Of a stretch of DNA of 64,000 bases, positions 59,799 through 64,000 are shown piece after piece. The position numbers and the translations under genes are program-made. This DNA is from JAAYZQ01 sp034428935 (GTDB lineage: Bacteria; Chloroflexota; Anaerolineae; JAAYZQ01). The notes under the pieces are model-generated. The model searched no databases, was not told where the DNA came from, and was given only the letters and a program-made list of their open reading frames with translations. The stretch's first letter is position 1, and every line of letters starts with the position of its first letter. Location: the NCBI GenBank assembly GCA_034428935.1, contig DAOUHB010000084.1, positions 25,558-89,557 on the forward strand, read 5' to 3'.

Positions 59799-59991
59799 CC
59801 TTCCGCCACGCACTGCTCGTTACCTGACAAGCAGTAGGACGACGACCCATGCGTCTGGCAGCAGGGTTCCGGTTACCCGGAAGCCGGAGGTAGGACCCGC
59901 CAGGCTCTCCTCCGCGCCTCTCTTGAACGTCTGCTCTGGCTCCGGGCTTTGCCTATCGAGTCGCCATGGGCGGCGACGATTGTCGTGAGCG

Positions 59992-60753
59992 ATGCGCAAG
60001 CTCCTGTACTTTGTTGTTCTTCTTCTGCTGGCACCGTTGTTCTGGACCTTTGGACGCGAAGGGGTCCGGTTCCTCAAGGCGGTGTTCCCTTTCGACGCGA
60101 CCCAGTGGTTCCTCGCCGGCGCCTTTCTGTCTTTGCTGATCTGCCTCCTGCTCCTGCGTGACAGGTTGGGATTCCTTCAGGTACTGTTGCACGAGCTGGA
60201 GCACGCCATCGTATTCTTTCTTTTCACCTTCCGCTGGCCCGACAGTATGGAGGTTACACCTCCCAATGGAGTAACCGGATGGGTCGGCGTCAATCGGTGG
60301 CTCCTATTTTGGTTCGCTCCCTTGCTGTCCTTGGCGCCTTATTACTTTCCTCTGCTCACGATTCCCTTTCTCCTACTCAAGGCACTGGCCGCCCTGGCCT
60401 TCACCCTGCTGGAGATGCCCTTCCCGGGATTTCTGGCAGCGGCCCTCGATCTGCTCATCGGCTTGACGCTGACGCTCCACATCTTGTGCACCCTCAAAGA
60501 GTTCCGTGCCTCTCAGCCCGACATCCGCGATTTGGGGCTCATAGTCTCCTTCGTCACAACCCTTTTCCTGAACTTTCTGTTCGTGTTGCTCAGCATCACA
60601 GTCGTCACCGGCCGCTATGCCGAGTTCCTGGCATACGTGAAGTCCACCTTCCCGGTGGCGGTAGACGCCTACAAAGCATCATTCGCATGGCTGAAAGAGC
60701 ACGTGCCCCCTGCGCTCCAGGCACTGCGGCAGGTCATCAAGGGCCTGCTGTAA
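59992..60753 (+). CDS. Membrane protein with HExxH motif (M50-like)
   Basis: 253 residues with about six hydrophobic segments. HELEH at residues 67-71 lies in a membrane segment (GFLQVLLHELEHAIVFF), as in intramembrane zinc proteases of the M50 type, which have an Asp-containing NxxPxxxxD motif later. I cannot find that second motif with certainty (FWFAPLLSLAPYYF and LLEMPFPGFLAAALDLLIG are candidates). So it may be a remote M50B relative or a non-protease. No good ribosome site precedes the ATG. Confidence 0.65.
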   Translation: MRKLLYFVVLLLLAPLFWTFGREGVRFLKAVFPFDATQWFLAGAFLSLLICLLLLRDRLGFLQVLLHELEHAIVFFLFTFRWPDSMEVTPPNGVTGWVGVNRWLLFWFAPLLSLAPYYFPLLTIPFLLLKALAALAFTLLEMPFPGFLAAALDLLIGLTLTLHILCTLKEFRASQPDIRDLGLIVSFVTTLFLNFLFVLLSITVVTGRYAEFLAYVKSTFPVAVDAYKASFAWLKEHVPPALQALRQVIKGLL

Positions 60754-60754
60754 C

Positions 60755-60926
60755 ACACCTAACCCCCCAGCCCCCTTCCCGACACGGGAAGGGGGAGCAA
60801 CTCCCCTCCCCTCGCAGGCACCCGTCCTGCACCGTCCCGACACTTGCACCTGCGCGCAGTGCAGGTGTGGCCCGGCGTCGGGAACGGCGGACGGTGTCGG
60901 GAGGAGGGGCCGGGGGAGAGGTCACA
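60755..60926. repeat. Hairpin-rich element, possible MITE/REP remnant
   Basis: A perfect 10-bp stem CCCCCTTCCC (60771-60780) / GGGAAGGGGG (60786-60795) is followed by CACCTGC/GCAGGTG and by TCCCGACAC (60835-60843) / GTGTCGGGA (60894-60902). The outer ends, rich in CCCCC and GGGGG, are imperfect inverted copies. The element runs into the 3' end of the next gene. Confidence 0.5.
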
Positions 60927-61908
60927 CCTGCGCCCAGCCGTTGCGGCGAGCGCTGCGCATGACGGCCTCGATGGCTTCCATGTTGGCCACGGCGTCCGCC
61001 AGCGGTGTCGGCACCGGCCGGTCCTCCAGGACCGCCAGGGAAAAGGCGTCGCCCTGGAGAGTATAGTGGTCCACCGGGTCAAAGACGATCTCTTGCACCC
61101 CGCCCTCTCGCTGGTGCCAGATCCGCGTGGGCTTGTCCGGTGAGGGGTTGAACGGGATCTCGAGCTCGATCCGCCCCTCCGTGCCCATGACCTGAACGCG
61201 CTGGTAATAGCCCAACTGCGTGGCGCACGTAAAGGCCGAGGAGCGGCCGCCAAAGTCCAGGATGCCCGTGGTGAGACGATCCACCTGGAACTGCGGATCG
61301 ATCTCCATGAGGCCCACCACCCGTTCGGGCTCGCCGTCGAACAACCAGCGCGCCAGCGAGATGCAGTAGCAACCGATGTCCATGAGGGCGCCCCCGCCCA
61401 CGTCTGCCCGGTTGCGAATGTTGTTCGGATCGACGTTATAGTAGGCAAACACCGAGTCGATGGAGCGCAGCTCTCCGATGTCGCCTTCCTGCACAACCTG
61501 CCTGGTCCGCTGCCACTGGGGATGCAGGCGGTACATGAAGGCCTCCATGACCTTCAGCTCGGGTGCCTGTCGCGCGGCCTCCAGCAGCTCCTCGGCCTCG
61601 GCGGCGCTCAGGCCGATGGGCTTCTCGCACAACACGTGCTTGCCCGCCGCCAGCGCCTTCAGCGACCAGGGCACGTGCAGGTGGTTGGGCAGCGGGATGT
61701 AGACGGCGTCTACCTCCGCGTCGGCCAGCAGCTCCCCGTACGAGCCATAGGCCCGGGCAATGCCCAGCTTATCGGCCACCTGCTTGGCCTGCGCCAGGTC
61801 CCGCGAGGCGATGGCCTCTACGCGGGAATAGCGGCCCTTTTGCATGGCGGGGATCACCTTCTCCACGCCGATCTTGGCCGTGCTCAGAACCCCCCATCGA
61901 ACGTACAT
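60922..61908 (-). CDS. Gfo/Idh/MocA-family NAD(P)-dependent oxidoreductase
   Basis: 328 residues from ATG 61908, 7 nt after AAAGGAG. N-terminal Rossmann fold (VRWGVLSTAKIGVEKVIPAM), the conserved EKP (HVLCEKPIGLSAAEAEELL), then the substrate-domain sequence VMEAFMYRLHPQWQ and GGGALMDIGCYCISLARWLF with the catalytic-region GG-x3-D-x-G-x2 motif. These enzymes oxidise or reduce sugars and related polyols. The substrate is not readable. It lies upstream of nothing obvious; the HAD gene precedes it by about 51 bp on the same strand. Confidence 0.88.
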   Translation of the reverse strand: MYVRWGVLSTAKIGVEKVIPAMQKGRYSRVEAIASRDLAQAKQVADKLGIARAYGSYGELLADAEVDAVYIPLPNHLHVPWSLKALAAGKHVLCEKPIGLSAAEAEELLEAARQAPELKVMEAFMYRLHPQWQRTRQVVQEGDIGELRSIDSVFAYYNVDPNNIRNRADVGGGALMDIGCYCISLARWLFDGEPERVVGLMEIDPQFQVDRLTTGILDFGGRSSAFTCATQLGYYQRVQVMGTEGRIELEIPFNPSPDKPTRIWHQREGGVQEIVFDPVDHYTLQGDAFSLAVLEDRPVPTPLADAVANMEAIEAVMRSARRNGWAQV

Positions 61909-61959
61909 CGGCAAACTCCTTTCGAGTGCCAGGCGCAAAGCCCCGTCAGGTGCCCGCGC

Positions 61960-62640
61960 CTACGGTGCGAACAGCTCGCGGGCAGGCAGGTCGGCCAGAG
62001 ATTCGATGACCAGGGAAACACCCGGCAGCGCGGCCAGGGCGGCGTGCTTGCCGGGCGGACCCAGGGCGACGACCAGGCCGGCGCCGGCCGCCCGGGCGGC
62101 CTCCAGGCCCGACACCGAATCTTCGACGACCACGCAGCCGGCCGGCGCCAGGCCCAGCGCCCCTGCGGCGCGCAAGTAGAGGTCAGGCGCCGGCTTGCCC
62201 GGCAGGGTGCCGTCGTCGTAGACGAGGGCCTGGTCGAACCAGCGATCCAGGCCCAGGTGCTCCCGAAAAAAGTCGACGTTCACCCGGCCCGAGGCCGTAG
62301 CGATGGCCCGCGGAACGCCGTGTGCCGCCAGCCAGTCGAGCAACGAGGCAGCGCCCGGCGAGAGGCGAAACCCTGCCCGCCCCTGGGCCAGGCAGAGCCG
62401 GCGGTAGTGCTCTTCCTTTTCCTCCGACAGCCGCTCGATTTCGTCCCCCGACAGGGGGCGAGAGAGAAGATACTCGAGGGTGTAGCGGTTGTTGCGACCG
62501 TGGACGTGGACGGCCATCTCCTCGGGCGACAGGGCCCGGCCGCGGACGGCGGCCGAGAACCGCGCCCACGCCTCCTCCTGCAGCGCGCCGTCCCACAACA
62601 GCACCCCGTTCAGGTCAAAGACGATGCCCTGCCAGGCCAC
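61960..62640 (-). CDS. HAD-superfamily hydrolase (beta-PGM-like) with DxN variant
   Basis: 226 residues from GTG 62640, 7 nt after GAGGGG. Cap-I HAD fold: motif I FDLNGVLL near the start, motif II ATAS, motif III K in GKPAPDLY, motif IV VVEDSVSGLEAA. In beta-phosphoglucomutase the first motif is DxD; here the second Asp is Asn, so catalysis may be that of a phosphatase or be altered. Followed by the Gfo/Idh/MocA gene, so a sugar-phosphate role is plausible. About 40 bp after the DUF4097 gene. Confidence 0.85.
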   Translation of the reverse strand: MAWQGIVFDLNGVLLWDGALQEEAWARFSAAVRGRALSPEEMAVHVHGRNNRYTLEYLLSRPLSGDEIERLSEEKEEHYRRLCLAQGRAGFRLSPGAASLLDWLAAHGVPRAIATASGRVNVDFFREHLGLDRWFDQALVYDDGTLPGKPAPDLYLRAAGALGLAPAGCVVVEDSVSGLEAARAAGAGLVVALGPPGKHAALAALPGVSLVIESLADLPARELFAP

Positions 62641-62680
62641 GACATCACCCCTCGCGGCGCATCGCGCGCCGCAAGCGTCC

Positions 62681-63637
62681 TCAATCCTGAAAGACGTCGA
62701 TGCTGCCCGAGCCGGTCTGGGCCCGGATGGTGGCCTCCTCGCCGCTGCCAATGACCCCTTGCACCCGCCCGCGCCGCGTCTCGCCCTCGACAGGGAACTG
62801 GACATCGATGCTTCCCGAGCCGGTCTGGAGGTCCACGCGGCCATCCAGATCGGCGGGCAGGTAGAGCACGATGCTGCCGCTGCCCGTTTCGAACCGGCAG
62901 TCGCCGGCGGGCGTCCCCCTGTACTCCACGCTGCCGCTGCCCGTGTCGAGGCGTACCTGGCCGGTGGCTCCCTCCACCAGGATGCTGCCCGAGCTGGTGT
63001 GCGCCGTCAGGTCTCCGTCGATACCCCGCAAGGTCACGTTGCCCGAGCCCGTCTCGACGGCGACGTCGCCCACGACGTCTCGCAGTTCCACACTGCCGGA
63101 GCCACTGCCAAGATCGACGTCGCCCGCCAGCCCCTGCGCCTGTACGTTGCCCGATCCGGTCTCGGCCCGCACTCCCTCCGTCACGCCGCGCACCTCCAGG
63201 TTGCCCGCCCCGGTTTCCACCTCCACCGGCGTGCCCGGCGGCACCTGGATCTCGAGGTCAACGCGGGCATTGAGGACGCCCGCCGGCCTCACGGTGCGGA
63301 TATGCAGTCCGCCGGCAGTCTCCTGGAACTGGACCTGGATACGGTTGCGGCTGGCGCTGGTCGCCGCCCTGCGCACCGCGCGGACCTGGAACTGCCCCTC
63401 ACCGCCGGCCCGCACCGTCACACTGCCGGCAAAATTGTCCACCGCCAGGGACGCGCCCGGCTCCACGGGAATGGTGCGGCTTTCTTCAGCACTCATCGAG
63501 GTGCCCGGCCCGAAGGTCCGAGCGTCCGAGATGATAAAGCTGCTCAGGGCCAGGACGGCAGCCACGGCCAGGCACAAACACAGGAGGACGACAAAGGCCA
63601 CGACGACAATGACCACGTTCCTGTTTCTCGGTTCCAT
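62681..63637 (-). CDS. DUF4097 beta-strand repeat membrane protein
   Basis: 318 residues from ATG 63637 behind GGGAGAGTGAG. One N-terminal TM (VVIVVVAFVVLLCLCLAVAAVLAL) is followed by the family's beta-helix-like repeats built around [ED]TGSG-S/N-[IV], such as VETGSGNVTL, DTGSGSVEY and QTGSGSIDV, about ten copies at 18-25 residue intervals. DUF4097 proteins are presumed extracytoplasmic beta-solenoids without known enzyme function. It has its own promoter. Confidence 0.85.
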   Translation of the reverse strand: MEPRNRNVVIVVVAFVVLLCLCLAVAAVLALSSFIISDARTFGPGTSMSAEESRTIPVEPGASLAVDNFAGSVTVRAGGEGQFQVRAVRRAATSASRNRIQVQFQETAGGLHIRTVRPAGVLNARVDLEIQVPPGTPVEVETGAGNLEVRGVTEGVRAETGSGNVQAQGLAGDVDLGSGSGSVELRDVVGDVAVETGSGNVTLRGIDGDLTAHTSSGSILVEGATGQVRLDTGSGSVEYRGTPAGDCRFETGSGSIVLYLPADLDGRVDLQTGSGSIDVQFPVEGETRRGRVQGVIGSGEEATIRAQTGSGSIDVFQD

Positions 63638-63688
63638 CTCACTCTCCCTTTCCCATCCCGAGGCAGGCGATTCACACTGTTACAGCCG

Positions 63689-63717
63689 ATTATAGCACCG
63701 ATCCCCGCCCGGCACAA
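63689..63717 (-). promoter_or_regulatory. Promoter for the DUF4097 gene
   Basis: Minus strand TTGTGC (63712-63717), 17-bp spacer ending in TGC, TATAAT (63689-63694), an extended -10; leader about 45 nt. Confidence 0.68.
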
Positions 63718-63772
63718 GGCCCCAGGCCGGGCCACGGGCGGCTGCCCCTGTCATGGCGGGCCGGCCTGTCGG

Positions 63773-64000
63773 CTATTCGTCCTCGACCCGGGTGCCACAC
63801 TCGGGGCAGAACCGGACACCAGGCCGCAAAGGGTTGCCGCAGTTGGGGCACGCGCTGCCCTGGGGCGCCGTCGCGGCCGGCTGCGGTCCCGGTGCCGTCG
63901 TGGCCGTGGGCGGCGCCTGCGGTGTTGGCGCCGGCGGCCGGACCGGCTCGGGCATCTCGGCTGCTGCCTCGTCCTCGGGCGGCGCAGACGACTCGGGCGG
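63773..64000 (-). CDS. Zinc-ribbon protein, 5' part beyond the window
   Basis: Only the last 75 residues are visible; the frame runs off the right edge. A Pro/Ala-rich linker leads to a C-terminal zinc ribbon with CPNCGNPL and CPECGTRVEDE, two CxxC pairs that bind zinc. Such C-terminal ribbons occur on many membrane or signalling proteins of this phylum, and the rest is needed to name it. Confidence 0.75.
   Translation of the reverse strand, partial: PPESSAPPEDEAAAEMPEPVRPPAPTPQAPPTATTAPGPQPAATAPQGSACPNCGNPLRPGVRFCPECGTRVEDE

Larger units (their letters stand above)
59563..59991. other. 429-bp divergent regulatory region
   Basis: It holds a promoter for the kinase (leftward) and one for the membrane HExxH gene (rightward). 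Between them ACTATATATAGT (59719-59730) is a perfect 12-bp palindrome. The rightward leader of about 187 nt contains a small hairpin TTCCGG/CCGGAA (59867-59882). No short gene is supported. Confidence 0.65.

Noticed and set aside
1..64000. tRNA, rRNA, integrase, transposase or prophage genes
   Set aside because: None seen on either strand; gene order looks like ordinary chromosome.

Overview
This 64 kb window is GC-rich, densely coded bacterial chromosome. I see no rRNA, tRNA, prophage, insertion sequence or CRISPR array. Gene content suggests a member of the Chloroflexota, perhaps Anaerolineae-like: a molybdenum-storage-protein homologue, LarB/LarE, CpXC and DUF4097 proteins, abundant NMT1-like binding proteins, and RsbRST stressosome genes mixed with chemotaxis genes. 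That placement is inference from gene content, not from a marker gene. Many promoters can be read directly as TTGNNN - 17 bp - TANNNT.

Layout. (1) 1-8202: the start of an HD-domain gene on the minus strand, then a rightward cluster of UbiD-type decarboxylase, UbiA-type prenyltransferase, a three-gene ABC importer, LarE, LarB and a MoSto-like amino-acid-kinase-fold protein. (2) 8199-12162: a small unknown gene, a cold-shock protein, a membrane protein whose C-terminal 53 residues contain 14 Cys and 11 His in CHSA repeats, seven tandem 37-bp hairpin-forming repeats, and a radical SAM gene. (3) 12173-17737, minus strand: a PocR-type regulator, a GlcD-GlcF-like FAD/Fe-S fusion with a methionine-rich tail, and a CoA-disulfide-reductase/rhodanese. 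(4) 17968-24289: XRE-cupin regulator, gamma-glutamyltransferase, and two LctP-type permeases, each followed by a small two-TM protein. (5) 24454-30490: PqqD-radical SAM-SPASM maturase, orphan NMT1-like lipoprotein, histidine kinase, another lipoprotein and a coiled-coil protein, behind a promoter carrying a perfect 12-bp inverted repeat. (6) 30569-42137: alpha-2-macroglobulin, membrane proteins, a CpXC protein, and a cytoplasmic subtilase with a small I9-like neighbour.

(7) 42521-56346 is the most striking part. Fifteen tightly packed, often overlapping rightward genes form one apparent operon. It joins a full chemosensory pathway (two CheW, CheR-TPR, MCP, CheA-REC, CheB, two stand-alone receiver proteins) to a full stressosome module (two RsbR-like STAS proteins, RsbS, two RsbT-like kinases, RsbX-like phosphatase). 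A third RsbT-like protein lacks the ATP-binding motifs. No flagellar genes and no sigma factor lie in the window, so the output is unknown.

(8) 56357-63637, with an edge fragment to 64000: a PAS/GAF histidine kinase and its response regulator (convergent with the operon), a membrane HExxH protein, a repeat-like hairpin element, a Gfo/Idh/MocA oxidoreductase, a HAD hydrolase with an altered DxD motif, a DUF4097 protein and a zinc-ribbon gene cut by the window edge.
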